From Zhengitettix transpicula (taxonomy: Eukaryota > Arthropoda > Insecta > Orthoptera > Tetrigidae): 64,000 nucleotides of DNA. A program made the position numbers and the translations under genes. Of the stretch, positions 1 through 11,511 are shown piece after piece (within the stretch, counting starts at the first letter, position 1; each line of letters starts with the position of its first letter). The notes below the pieces were generated by a model, which made no database searches, had not been told where the DNA came from, and saw nothing but the letters and a program-made list of their open reading frames with translations. The DNA lies in the NCBI GenBank assembly GCA_037074705.1, contig CM073593.1, forward strand, positions 16,993,001-17,057,000. The letters are read 5' to 3'.

Positions 1-267
1 TATTAATAATACGTTTCATTCTTCATATTAAAAAATTAATCCATTGACAAATTAAATAAATATGTACAAAGAATTTATTACACATTGAATCATAGGATAG
101 GCTCTAAAATTTAATACGGCTGTATTAAAATTATTTTATAGCTTTTTAAAAATTAGTTAAAAAAAGAGAGCAAAAGCGCCACGTTCCAAATCTGAACTGA
201 TACCCATTATAATTACTGAATTTTCAGACACATATATATTACTATAATTAATAAAAACAGGAATATA

Positions 268-966
268 TGTAACATCCCAAACTGCCATCATGTAACACTC
301 CACCACTGTGAACATGTAACATTCCAGCAGTTGGAAATGGGAAGTCCAGATAGATCGTTCACCAACCGAGCTATACCTCCGTTAGCTCACCTGGCTACCG
401 ATCTAGAGGATAAAGGAAGAATTAAGAACAGGAAATAGGAAAGTCGGTAACGTGAGGGTTCGGGTTCAACTAATTGAACCTAGGCGTAGTGGTTGGTGTT
501 TCGCTGCACTTCAGTCAAATAAGAGTTGATGAAGAATAAAGAGATTTAATAGTTAGAAATAAAATAAAGTAAGACATACTGGCGGATAGCACCAGGAGCC
601 ACCGACCCGTCTGGCGGTTGGATCACGACTGCCGTTCCCTAGAAGCTCTGAACAATTCGAAGACTCCTTTCCCCCTCCCTGATGATTTTAAGTCTCCAAT
701 GAGAACTCTTACAGAGAGAATGATTTCTGCTGCCGTGTGCATGTCTGCATAAGGCACTTAAAATGTTGACTTCATTAGACGCAGCGTTTTCACAGCTGCC
801 TAGGCGGAAGGGGTGAAGATTTATGTTGTTGTTGTGCGTATCGTTACTCACTATATCTAAAGTGATGTCTTTAACTACATCAGCGTTCTTGCAGCTGCGC
901 CCTCTTAGGTCCGCTATGCTGAAGAGACGTTATGATAAGAGGGCACGTGTAGACTATTATATTACA
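268..966 (-). mobile_element. Solo LTR, family D (copy 1)
   Basis: A 699-bp unit bounded on this strand by TGTAACATCCC and TATATTACA, so in either orientation it starts TG and ends CA as LTRs do. It is flanked by TATA on both sides, a 4-bp target duplication typical of Ty3/gypsy integration. Near-identical copies lie at 37844-38539 and 43910-44609. The sense orientation is uncertain; I use the one in which AATAAA-like and T-rich stretches fall late. No protein is encoded, and the small open frames inside it recur in all copies only because the DNA is repeated. Confidence 0.8.
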
Positions 967-2700
967 TATATATGACACATCATATCGGGGGCATAAAACA
1001 CACTCAATTCAGCTGTCCTCTGATCGCCATATTGAAAACAGAAATGTGACGTCACAATTCACGAGATGCTACTTCTGTGTAAATGCTATATGTAAATATT
1101 TTCACTGAAAAATAACAACGACTCTTGTTGCACTGGCTTGCACTTTCCAGTGTAAATGACCTGCAAGTACTTGCTACAACCGATGACTGAAATTTATTGC
1201 TAATATAAAGCCAGCCTTATGCATTCCTCCTAAAACGATAAAATATATGTATAAATTACTAATGTATAAAGTTCAAAGAAACAACATCTTCACATTGATA
1301 CGACTTGAGTTGATAATGACTCACAACGTTGGTGACGTCGTGCGGAAGACTCCCTATTTTTTCTCTATTCTTATTCCATAGTATCTCGCTCTATTACAAC
1401 TCGACGCTTTTATTTCCTGTCAATTTATAAAGACTATAAGCAGAAAATTATATTAAAATATAATTAAAAAATGTAATACACAATTATATGAATTTCAGAA
1501 GGTCACTGAGAGATCCAACATAATCAAATTGGAGTTTGATGATGAAAGTCGCGCGTCGGAAAATATACAGCAAACGAGACAAGTTTTGGAGTGACATAAA
1601 TTAATTCCTAACAAATTACCTATAATAATCATTGAGTTAAATAGTAATTCGTTACGGAAGTTTCAGTTGTAGTGTTTGGTTCAGTACGAGGACTCATATT
1701 TTCTTAATTAATTTTGAATCTGAGAAAGGGAGTCGTTTGTAGATATTTTTATGAATGGGAGAGTAATAAATCATTCTATCAGATTACTTAAATTGGTTAA
1801 GACTCTTGGTCTAATAAAAGAAAAAACTGCTATAAACTATTTAAGAGAACAAAAGAATTTAATATTGAATTTTGATATAAACTTTTACAATATCAAGTCT
1901 GGTTACTTCGCGAAGTATTGTTAACTGATCTCACACTCCCATGAACTGTGACATATGATATTGATTAAATATATGCTTGTAATGTCAATTTTTCCAGCGA
2001 TGCCACACGTATTACGTTCCCTCCCGTGGGCCTTGTTTCTGTGATCCCGGTACTCTTAAAGTGTTAAAAATGACGATCGCAGAGTCTATGTTTTGTGGCC
2101 CTGGATAAAGACGGACTATCCCTTTTATTGCACGATAGAGGACGTTTATTTCTCCCGCTTGGTCGCTTCGTGTTTCGAAGGTCGTTAACAGGATCTCTCG
2201 AGTTCGCCCGCTCCATCAATAGCGAGAGGGCTCTTTGAATTGCGTTTACCATCCCTGTACCAACAACAGCGCAGCCGACAAACATGAAGATGGCCAGCGT
2301 GACCGACGGACCAAAACACTTTTACGAAGACTCATTATATCGTTGAGAAAATGTTTTATTACAGTAATTCAGTCAACGGTGCTATCGCAGAGTATCTTCA
2401 GACCATATGCAACGAGCAGAATCTCGCCAACCCGATTATTTTCACAAACAGCGAAGTAATCACTTATTGCACAAAGTGAATTCTGAAGGTTACATTATAA
2501 ATAATATGTTTCATCATACTGCCAATGATGGGTAAGAACGTCAAACACCGTATTAATTCTGCAACACTTTCACTTGAGCCTTGTATTGAAGTAAAAATAT
2601 TTGTAAAAGTGTTTATTATCCTTCTATCATATAATTATAATTCCACTTTCGAAATATTTTAAATTTGTATCTCTAGGATACCTAGAAAATTTATAATCCA
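967..2700. other. Non-coding AT-rich DNA with a GC-enriched pocket
   Basis: No gene is recognised. At about 2040-2320 the composition becomes GC-richer, with several CpG sites and short open frames on both strands (73 codons on minus, 74 on plus). None matches a family I know. It could be an unrecognised exon or an old repeat. Confidence 0.4.
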
Positions 2701-2924
2701 AATGTCTGACAACGGTGTTGTGTTACGCTGAAGAAAAGAACACGACAGAATTAAAAGCTGGTACAAACTGCCAGCCACAGTAAATCCTCCAGACATTATA
2801 AAATAATTGTTTGATTTACATTAGAAAATATTAGAAGGCGAGCTCTATTAATGGGGAACATATTTCGACGTAAGGGACTTATGATGAGAATAAACAAAAC
2901 AAATGACAGAATAAAGTAAGTTAC

Positions 2925-3880
2925 TCAATCTATTTCAAGATCTAGCAGACGAAATTGATTATGAGGATAGAATAGACGCTATTGTTATTGACTTTGCAAA
3001 GACTTTCGATGTAGTTCCTTGATTCAAAAGTCATATGGGACGGGTATTGACAAAAGAGTAGTTCTTTGGGTGCAAGAATTTTTAAAAAACAGGCTATAAA
3101 AAGTTGAAGTCGGGAAAGAAACTCGAATCTGAATCATCGGGAGTCCCACAGGGATCGGTCATTGCCCCTTTATTGTTTTTAATATTCATTAACCAATTGG
3201 TATAAATTCCAAGATCCGACCTTTTGCAGATAACTGTATAATATACAGGAAAATACGTGGCAAACATGACGTAGATGTCCTCCAAAACGTCTTATATACA
3301 CTGAACACATGTTATAAGCGAAATAAAATTAAAATTAACAACGGCAAAAATAAGGCAAAATACGCGTAGAATATGCCTTGGAATACGAAATAGAAGGGGA
3401 AACAGTGGCCCAGAAGACGAATTGTAAATTCCTAGGCATTTATTTTAACAGTAAGCTTGGGTTGGAGGAGCAGGTAAACTTTGCTACAAGGACATCATCA
3501 CTTTGTAACGAGTTCTCTCAAAAATGGAAATGCAAAATTAAAGGAAATGGCTTTTCTATCATTAGTAAGCCCACTAATGCAATATGGTGCAGCATGCTGG
3601 GATACATATAGGAAAAAATCAGATAGAATCCAAAGGAAAGGGCCGTAAAATTCGTACAGATAGGACCTGGGCTGGGAGCGAGAAAGTAAAGATTCTGGTG
3701 TGAGATACACTACAGACGAGAAGGGAAAGGGCCAGGAGACACGTTTTCTTTAAAGCCTTTGCAGGTCAAAAACTTTGATAAGGAATTCGAGATAGATTGA
3801 GAGAACCTACTCGGTACGGGAGGACTCACCACATGTTGGAAGTTAAATTACGAGGCAGCAAAAAACATAGGTTGGATTTT
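2925..3880 (+). pseudogene. Dead LINE reverse transcriptase fragment
   Basis: Conceptual translation with frame switches gives the non-LTR reverse transcriptase core in order: LNLFQDLADEIDYEDRIDA then IVIDFAKTFDVVP (motif A region, 2935-3020), then SGVPQGSV (3138-3160), then a damaged catalytic block at 3225-3250 where LFADDCIIY would be expected and QITV*Y is read. A C-terminal stretch follows with LMQYGAACWDTYRKK near 3570-3620. Stops and frameshifts are frequent. The spacing suits a jockey- or CR1-like LINE distinct from the intact one at 55-59 kb. Its 3' side is interrupted by a family E retroposon at 3881. It cannot encode an active enzyme. Confidence 0.8.
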
Positions 3881-4164
3881 TTTTAGGGTAACAGGTTACA
3901 TGAGGGTAATCCGCAAGGTGGCAACTCCCCTTTAATAGCATAGGAAGGGATTTGAAATGGGGGGTGCGGAAGGGTAGAGGAAGGTAACCAAGCGTTAACT
4001 AGGGCTCCCGGGCTATAGTTTAAGGATCCTACCCGGCATTCGCCTAAAAGTAATGCAGGACAAACCCTAGAAAACCTGCATCAGGTATGTCGGGCATTGG
4101 GTACTTGTCCCACGCCCTTTCGATAACGGTAGAGGGGTATGCTAAGGGGACGCAGGGGGGGGGG
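3881..4164 (-). mobile_element. Poly-A retroposon family E (copy 1, partial)
   Basis: This begins on the plus strand with a T-run and AGGGTAACAGG, so on the minus strand the element ends in a poly-A tail. It shares with the other copies the blocks GGCAACTCCCCTTTAATAGC, CCCGGGCTATAG and CCTACCCGGCATTCGCC. It stops abruptly at a run of nine or ten G bases, where a second, differently ended copy starts. No protein domain was identified on either strand. Confidence 0.7.
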
Positions 4165-4235
4165 TGTAGACAGGCTATGTATAGGGTAATCCACATAGTG
4201 GCAACTCCCCTCTTATAGCATAGGAAAGGCCAGTA
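4165..4235 (-). mobile_element. Family E, alternative-tail fragment
   Basis: This carries the variant terminus GTGTAGACAGGCTATGTATA and the block GGCAACTCCCCTCTTATAGC, the same variant seen at 9006-9120 and 9770-9828. It is joined directly to the preceding copy through a G-run, suggesting insertion of one copy into another or a template switch. Confidence 0.6.
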
Positions 4236-4240
4236 AAATA

Positions 4241-6478
4241 TTAATTCCTTCTTTACCTTACTCAAAATTTACCTTCGACTAATATGTTCTATACCTGTAT
4301 TTATAGTTGATATAATGTTCCTAAACCTAGCTCAAATTTTAAACTAATAATATTAAAATACTCTATTTCTTTTATTGTAACTTCCCGTATTTAATTTGTA
4401 TTTAAATTGTAAATTCATGCATCTACCACCGGGGAAACTGCCCATTTGCAGATTAAATCAATACGTGCATATGAATCGTGGTTCATACTGTCAACACAAG
4501 TGGAAAGCGGAGAAGCGTCATAAATTGAGACTTGCTCACAACCAGCTTAACGGATGTTAACCAAAGAAGAATAAGAAATAACTGGACCCCTAACGTTTCG
4601 AATTAAAATAATTTAACGATTGATTTTGTTACTTACAATTAAACCTCACCATTTTACCAGTAAATATTTGAATTTCACAATTCTCAGTTTTTAACTTGTA
4701 CTAAGTTACTCAAGAAAACATCAACTATATTGTACGACGCATATTCTATCAAAATAATTGTACGAATGAATTAACGTTACGTATAAAATGATACTAATAT
4801 GCATTCGAAAAAACGTAACTCACAATTTAATTGAGAGAATCTATTGTAATACTGAAAATTTGTTTAAACGACTTAATATGTTTAAAATTAATAAATAGAT
4901 AATGAAGTAGCCAAGAAACAAACAAAAGTACGTGATATAATCTGTAACTTAAAAGCTCTTCCTACTTTCAACACCTGATGAAAGCAACCAGGCTTGCGTT
5001 GTATGGTCTTTATTTTAACATATAATTTTGTCTGTCATCTAAATATCAATTTGCTAATTTAAAATTATTGTCCGGATTCATAGGACAGAAGCAATTAGGA
5101 GAACGATCGTTTCTAGTTCCGAACGAGAAATAGGCGCGTTACAAATAACATTACGCAAATATTCAGAATTTTCACAAATTTATTTAAGGAATAATGCGAA
5201 CAAAATGTGTTGGTGTAGTTTAAACTATTGTTGTTCACTCCGTATAGAAGCAATTATTTTATTATTGAAGGTTTATAACAACGTGGACATTGACGACCTA
5301 CACATGATTTACAAAGAATGTTAATTAACATAAGATTTGTTGTGATCCAGTTCTCATTCCAATAATAAACATAGAAATATGTGATAGAAAGAGAACATCA
5401 GCAAACATTGTAAATAGTATTTCACTTCCAGGTATTGTTACACAATTTTATGTTCATTGGTATATCATTCATTTACACCCATAGTGATTAATTATACATT
5501 TCAAATGTGGGTTTCTTTTATTAAAACGGTAAGAGTTGGCATTTTTGAATCATATAGCACATATTTGAATAATATTAAGTACAAATAAAAATTTTGCATT
5601 AATTAAATTGTTTGAAACTGAGTTTTTATTAGAAGAAGGCGAGTGAGTAGCATTTTATATTGTCCCATAGTATTGTTTGAAATTGGCATATTAAGAATGA
5701 ACAACTAAAATCCCAATACTCAAGGAAATGGGATATAGTACATATGTACCTAAATTTTCACAATACATAATTTACAATAAATAATATTACAACTCGGAAA
5801 CATTCTATCAACGAAGGATATAACCGTAATTATTCCCAAATCTCATCAGAATCATTATTTATTTATTGCTCTTGACGTACAAATTCTGTCAACTACAGAG
5901 GTTTCCGTCTCAAGATATATCCCGATTCTAGGGCTGAAAAATTAGAGAAAGAAGGTCAGGATAAGAAAAAGTAGTGTCTGAGAACAAAAAAAAGATCCGA
6001 TCGAAGTCTGGTTAAAACACCAGTCATTTGTCTGCAAGTAGAGCACAATTTGTTGTCTGCAAGTAAATTGCTTGCAAACAAGGCGTGGGCCTTGGTGACA
6101 TGAACATTAGTCACGGCTAGGGAAGGGACTATCGCCGCTCTATCTTAAGCAGAACTATTCATTACGACTGGCAGAAGGGATTAGCTAAATTAGAGCCACT
6201 ATGTAACAGGCACCCGGTAATACTACGTTATGGCTAATTGTCTTGATATATGAATAGTTAGCTTACACACCTTGGATCTGCAACGTGATTATAATCTATC
6301 GATCAATCTCACACACGCGTATAACAAAATCTAAATATAGACACACGTCACTGTTTACATGTATTTTAGAGTGCGTAATTATAGTCTTTTAGAACTTTGT
6401 AAAAATTTTCCGGCTATTATACGGATAAATATGAAGTTCTAGTAAGACAGGAAGCACAAATGACTCATAAACGTGAAC
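4241..6478. other. AT-rich DNA without recognisable genes
   Basis: I see no open frame above background, no RNA gene and no clear element ends. A short imperfect direct repeat containing TTGTCTGCAAGTA occurs near 6030-6065. Confidence 0.5.
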
Positions 6479-6482
6479 ATAC

Positions 6483-6515
<33 letters not shown>

Positions 6516-6565
6516 AATATATATATATATATTTATATATATATGTATATATATATATGTATATA

Positions 6566-6600
<35 letters not shown>
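6479..6600. repeat. TA microsatellite with interruptions
   Basis: About 120 bp of nearly pure TA dinucleotides with scattered G and extra A or T bases. It directly abuts the 5' end of an LTR at 6601, which is flanked by another TA tract at 7505. Confidence 0.95.
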
Positions 6601-6603
<3 letters not shown>

Positions 6604-7501
6604 AATAACAATTAATTAAGCCATTAATTGTTTTTAAATAAGTTAAATTGTTAGCGAATAAATTAATGTTACTGGTATTTGAGTCTGTTGCTTTGATAAA
6701 AAACCGAAATGGAAATGCGCGCTAAAACTCGGGAGGCACTACGATAGGCAGTTGGCGGAGAAACATTGCGAGGAGCAGAACAAATAATAAAAATTGAGCA
6801 GAGACTAGACGTCGTTAATGTATTACCAGTTAAAGTTGTGAATTAATACAAAGTAAAACATTCACGGAAGCATTGCATCGTAAATATTGGAACGTAATTG
6901 CAGTTTTTGTCAGATTAGAACTTTCCAAAATCTTCGTGGAGAAATTGGTCCAGGAGAACATTGGTAAATTATTGTGGAGAGGAGCAGTCAACGAAATACA
7001 GCCAAACTTGCCAAATTTTAAAGTGAAGTGTAGAATCATTGAAAACCAAGGCCTGATATTAAAAACTTAAGTGTGTAAAAGTGTACGAGACCGATGGTCC
7101 GTAAGTAACATAACTTTGATAAATTTGTAAACTATAATTAAAAGGTAGTCAGATTTCGTTCAGAGTTCATTTAGTTCAGCTTTCATTCTACTTATATTGC
7201 TTTTAGGTTAATTTTATTTATATTTTGAATTGTTAATAGTCAAATTATAAATTTATCGTGTCCTAATTATCAAACCCAGTGATGACCCTGACATTTTGGA
7301 TTGTAAATATTGATGTGTATTTGCGAGAACAACATAAATTGTAAATAATTAAAGTAAAGTTTTGTAAATTTTGACCAAAGACCAGCGGACAAAGATAGGG
7401 CTAAAAATGTGCATATTCAAGAAATAAAATAAAAACTTTAAATATCAGTAATTTTATTAATCATTTCCTTTAATTTAATTAACGCCTACTTGTTGATTAT
7501 T

Positions 7502-7504
<3 letters not shown>
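6601..7504 (+). mobile_element. Solo LTR, family A (copy 1), inside a TA tract
   Basis: The 904-bp unit starts TGTAATAACAATTAATTAAG and ends TTGATTATTACA. Both ends abut TA microsatellite, so the target duplication cannot be resolved. Family marks are TGTAGAATCATTG (7030), a downstream GTCAGATTTCGTTC (7148-7161) and CAAACCCAGTGATGACCCTGA (7272-7292), which recur in the copies at 33.2, 36.2, 59.3 and 61.7 kb. TG...CA ends, lack of coding capacity and repetition fit a solo LTR. A nonautonomous element with short inverted ends is the alternative. Confidence 0.75.

Positions 7505-7562
<58 letters not shown>
7505..7562. repeat. TA microsatellite
   Basis: About 58 bp of TA repeats between the end of LTR A copy 1 and a sequence beginning TGTAACGTCC. 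Confidence 0.95.
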
Positions 7563-7565
<3 letters not shown>

Positions 7566-7797
7566 ACGTCCTTCCCCCAAAATGTTACTCAGAGTTCAGA
7601 CATTAAATGAAATTAAACCAAATGATTTAAATGATCTTAATAACATAAAACATTAACGTTCAATACATTCTTATTTGGGACCTCTTCAAGTGAACAATTA
7701 GATTTTCGATCGCAACGTGTGTGGGCAAACCGCACGTTAGAAATGTGTTTATCTACGTTTCATTATAATAAATTATAATTGAACTGTAATTGTACAC

Positions 7798-7834
7798 CTG
7801 AAGACGTCCCTAATCAGGTACGAAGCGTTGTGTC
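7798..7834 (+). ncRNA. Hammerhead-ribozyme-like motif of Penelope type
   Basis: The core reads CTGAAGA, then stem II GTCCCT-AATC-AGGTAC with one mismatch, then CGAAGC in place of the usual CGAAAC, then a tiny stem-loop leading to GTC, the usual cleavage triplet. Minimal type I hammerheads with a very short stem III are known in Penelope-like retroelements. The A-to-G change in the GAAA core and weak stem I pairing suggest a decayed, inactive copy. Confidence 0.5.
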
Positions 7835-8930
7835 TGTTAAATATTATGTTTTAAATAGGACAATAATTCTTTTCTGACTAGAAGGCTGTGGTTTATTAAT
7901 ATTTAATTTAAAAAGAACTCAGATTATTATAATTGTTACTGAACGTTTCTCGTTCCTAGAGGAATTATAGCGCAAGTCAATAAGTTCACTCCATTACGAC
8001 GTTAGCTTAATTTGTTTCATTGTGAATTTATGTCTTTTATAATATAATTTATCATCCAACTTTCAGTGTTTTTTTTGTTTGAAATATCTCACCATTGATT
8101 GATAAGCTACTTACAAAGAAATGAATGTAGAAAATAGCTGAATTCAGCAGGACATTTCTTCCAAGGCCTCGTCTTAATTCTCTATTAAAACTGCAAACAG
8201 TAAAACCTCAGAGAAATGAACCGTCCTTTTTGGTAACTAATTTGTATACTTTACAAATATCAGTAGATTTTAATTTAATTCTATTAATTAAAAATTCTCG
8301 ACGTTAGTCAGAAAAATCACTTACATGTTGGCAAAATTTTTCAAGACTTTCAGACGGCAGCAGATGAAGGGCAAAGTTGCTCCTATTTATCAATAACTAA
8401 TTCGAACACAGACACTAAAATACTCTGGTATATGATCTGTCCAAATGCAAACTGATAAATTATAGAATTTGTTTTACATACGCGTCGTGTCATATCGTAA
8501 AAAATCATACTAATTTTTGTTTAATTTATATTCCCATTAACTGATATGGTCATTACCTACAGTTTATTTACAAATATTTAATAATGTTTACATTTGAATA
8601 GAATTTTTTTAATTACATTTATTGTGGTATTGCAATGTATTTGCGTAACGATACTTTAATTTATTTTAAGAAAACATGATGTACTATTTTCATTAATTCT
8701 AAGATTTCTATTTGTCACTTTGGATCATCCACTATTTCGTGGATTTCTTATCCTCTCAGTGGGTTCTTTTTATGATATTCGTACTTTGTGCGATCCCTTT
8801 AGTATATAATAATAAGAAGGAATTTATTTAGCAAAAAAAACTTAGGTGTTCGAATAAACTATCCTTAAATTTATTAATAGAATCGCACTGTCTAATTTGT
8901 ATTCGCAACTGGTTAAATTCTTTAATTCAT
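7835..8930. other. AT-rich DNA, probably old Penelope or other repeat
   Basis: No gene is recognised. The stretch just after the hammerhead-like motif may be the rest of a Penelope terminal repeat, but no coding remnant can be read. Confidence 0.4.
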
Positions 8931-8933
8931 TTC

Positions 8934-9118
8934 TACCCGGCATTCGCCTAAATAAATGCAGGGAAAAATGATATATATATATTTTTTTTTTTTGGGGGGG
9001 GGGGGGGTGTAGACAGGCTATGTATAGGGTAATCCACATAGTGGTAACTCCCCTCTTATCCTAGGCTATAAGAGGGAAGTGCCACTATGTGGATTACCCT
9101 ATACATAGCCTGTCTACA

Positions 9119-9179
<61 letters not shown>

Positions 9180-9214
9180 TTTTCCCTGCATTTATTTAGG
9201 CGAATGCCGGGTAG
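8934..9214. repeat. 280-bp palindrome made of family E sequence
   Basis: The outer arms are CTACCCGGCATTCGCC with the following AATAAATGCAGGG (from 8934) and their reverse complement ending at 9214. Next come AT-rich spacers: TA plus T-run plus G-run on the left, pure TA on the right. The inner arms, 9006-9060 and 9066-9120, run about 55 bp with a few mismatches and almost no loop. The whole is an inverted duplication of a family E end and could form a long hairpin in DNA or RNA. Confidence 0.9.
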
Positions 9215-9358
9215 GACCCTTAAAATATAGCCCGGGGGCGCTAGTAACCCTTGGTTACCTTCCTCTACCTTTCCGCATCCCCCTTTTCAAATCCCTTCCT
9301 ATGATATTAAAGGGGAGTTGACCTACGTGGATTACCTTCATGTAGCCTGTTGCCCAAA
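9177..9358 (+). mobile_element. Family E retroposon (copy 2, partial)
   Basis: Here the family E consensus runs in the opposite orientation to most copies: from CCCTGCATTTATTTAGGC to GTAGCCTGTTGCCCAAAAAA, so the A-run tail is on the plus strand. This supports the reading that the E family is a retroposon whose sense 3' end is poly-A. Confidence 0.75.
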
Positions 9359-9369
9359 AAAAAATATAT

Positions 9370-9828
9370 CGAAGGAAGCCTTTTGAGGATGCCTTCACAA
9401 CTCTCTGGTTTCTTGAACTAAGGTTCCCACATGCCGAGGCACCTCGGTTTGTTTTGAGAGGTGAATGTTTCCGGGGTCGCAGACCTTGGGCATACGGTAA
9501 GAGTTGCCCGCTATTCCTATTGGAATAGTCGGCCAGCTGCCTCCTAAACTGCCCAAGGCATGGCGATGGGTAAGCTGCGACCCCACAGAAAACCCCTCTC
9601 CCGCCATCGGAAGGCCGTGGGACAAGTACCAAATGCAGGTTTTTTATAGGGTTTTTAGGCGAATGCCGTGTGGGATCCTTAAACCATAGCCCGGAGGCCC
9701 TAGTTAACCCTTGACTACCATCCTCTACCCTTCCGCATCCCCCCTTTTCAAATCCCTTTCCTATGCTATAAGAGGGGAGTTACTACTATGTACATTACCC
9801 TATACATAGCCTGTCTACACCCAAAAAA
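9370..9828 (+). mobile_element. Family E retroposon (copy 3, near full length)
   Basis: This has the sense-strand order seen elsewhere in reverse complement: TTCTTGAACTAAGGTTCCCA, then GGGTCGCAGACCTTGGGCAT, then GGCGAATGCCG, then CTATGCTATAAGAGGGGAG, ending with the variant tail CATAGCCTGTCTACACCC and A-rich sequence. Overlapping short open frames on both strands (125 and 76 codons on minus) reflect GC-rich repeat sequence, not a recognisable protein. Confidence 0.75.
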
Positions 9829-11215
9829 TTTTATATATATATTGTTTTGATTTAAAACAAGCATCGCCCTAGTTGTATCTACACATTTTAGCTTTATATT
9901 TTATATGCTTTATTAAGATTTGAACGCTGCACTGATTTCTGATTGGTCGAGGGCATCCAGAAGATTTATTTTATACTCTTTCAATGCATTGGTGCTTAAA
10001 ATCTTTTAATAGTTTTATGACTCAATGAAAGTAAATAGTTGTATATTTTTATGAAGCCAAGACATGCGATTTATTGTTAGTTTACTTCAGGGCAGTCGTT
10101 TTTCATATTTAATTTAACTAAATGGTGTAAATACTATCTATTTATATCGTGAAATTAAAACTGATAATACTTCAAGTATATTCTTAACGGATTTTTAGGT
10201 TAGCCAGATGCCTTTGACATTACGGTCAACTGCTGAAAAGTATATTTCACCGACTCTAAGAGTTAAGAAACCGGATTTTGTAAAACAAAGAAATGTCTGA
10301 ATGATTATCTAGACAAGTATGGATTCCCTAAATTTCAGAGCGTCCGCCATAGTACGTTCCTTAACTCCCGAGACACCATTTTTTATCGTAGGTGGCAGTT
10401 GCTTTAGATGCCTACATGGCTCTAAATTACATTACCCACCCACATTCCAGCATTGTGAAAACATTGGGCCTCCATCCAAGGCGCAGAGCACAAAGCATTT
10501 CGCAGCAGGAAGGAGGAGGGACCGTGATATTTGCCTGAAGTACGTAGCTCCCCTTATTCTAGATGTAACATGCTCCTATAATTAAAGCTCATAAATTATG
10601 GTGGTGGTGAAGTTTTAATTAATAACGAACACGTGAAAGCGAGTCTTCTCCGTAGCTGGGAAACTCAGCTCTTCGCGCTCGTAGCCGATTGCGGGTTCCG
10701 CAAAATATTATTTATGCCTAAATCTATTTTTTTGAAACGCATTTCCGAAGCATTCTGATTGCAGCCTCCATGACATAAATATGTATGATTGACGGTATTT
10801 ATGCGTTCCACTACGTTGTTTGTGTTACCGTATCGCTGCTGGTATGGAGGCATTGCATCAGCAACAGTTCAAAGTATGGAAAGAAGGATGAAATAGATTT
10901 CATCGGTTCTGAAATATAAAATTATTCATAAAATTAATAAGACAACACAACGAAAAAAAAAACGTTGAATATAAAAAAATGAAAATATAACACAACAATG
11001 AACTTTAACTACTTATAAATGAACTTAACTTAGAGAATCTCCTCACTAATATATTTCTAGTGAGTGCCTTACGATTTTTATTTTTATAATTTTTATTGCA
11101 GTAGCTAGTCATTAAACAGTCATAAAAAATACTCACAATTTATATTCCAAAACTGATAACATAGCATGAAAAGGACACTTCAGACATAGGTAAAACTAAC
11201 ATGTTAATGCAAATG
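9829..11215. other. No recognised feature
   Basis: This is AT-rich with one 88-codon plus-strand frame at 10319-10585 in slightly GC-richer DNA. Its product is cysteine-containing but matches no family I recognise, and I do not call it a gene. Confidence 0.4.
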
Positions 11216-11219
11216 TTTA

Positions 11220-11396
11220 TAAAATGTCTTATGATACATCGCACTCAGTATTGTTTCCAGAAAAAATTTCCTGCAAAGAACAAAAGCTCCCGGGAATGGA
11301 AAAAATCTCGACAAGTCCAGGAATCGAACCCGGGATCCCCGTTTACCATACGGAACCTCTACTAACTCAGCTACCTGTGTTAAGTTCAGATTCTGC
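11220..11396 (-). mobile_element. tRNA-derived SINE (1)
   Basis: On the minus strand the head reads GGTAGCTGAGTTAGTAGAGG (A-box region) and GGGTTCGATTCCTGG (perfect B-box core), with tRNA-like spacing. A non-tRNA body and an AT-rich end follow. The absence of a foldable full cloverleaf and of an acceptor stem pair argues against a real tRNA gene. RNA polymerase III would transcribe such an element. Confidence 0.8.
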
Positions 11397-11511
11397 GCGA
11401 AATTTGATTTCAACGAGTGATGAAAATGTGAGCCATGTAAGAATTTTGATTAACTAAAAATTATAGTTGGTCTGCATTAGGTTTTAATGGATGAAGAAAA
11501 CTTTCGCACCG

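Noticed and set aside
639..851. 70-codon frame repeated at 37959-38168
   Set aside because: It is open in copies 1 and 2 of LTR D but altered in copy 3. It lies on LTR sequence with no protein family match.
2064..2459. Overlapping 73-74 codon frames on both strands
   Set aside because: Overlapping antisense frames in a GC pocket, with no domain, conserved motif or gene context.
9255..9632. 125-codon minus-strand open frame
   Set aside because: Lies in family E repeat; other E copies have different, broken frames, so no conserved protein.
11292..11396. True tRNA gene
   Set aside because: A and B boxes fit, but the cloverleaf is incomplete and the body continues into non-tRNA sequence, so SINE is preferred.
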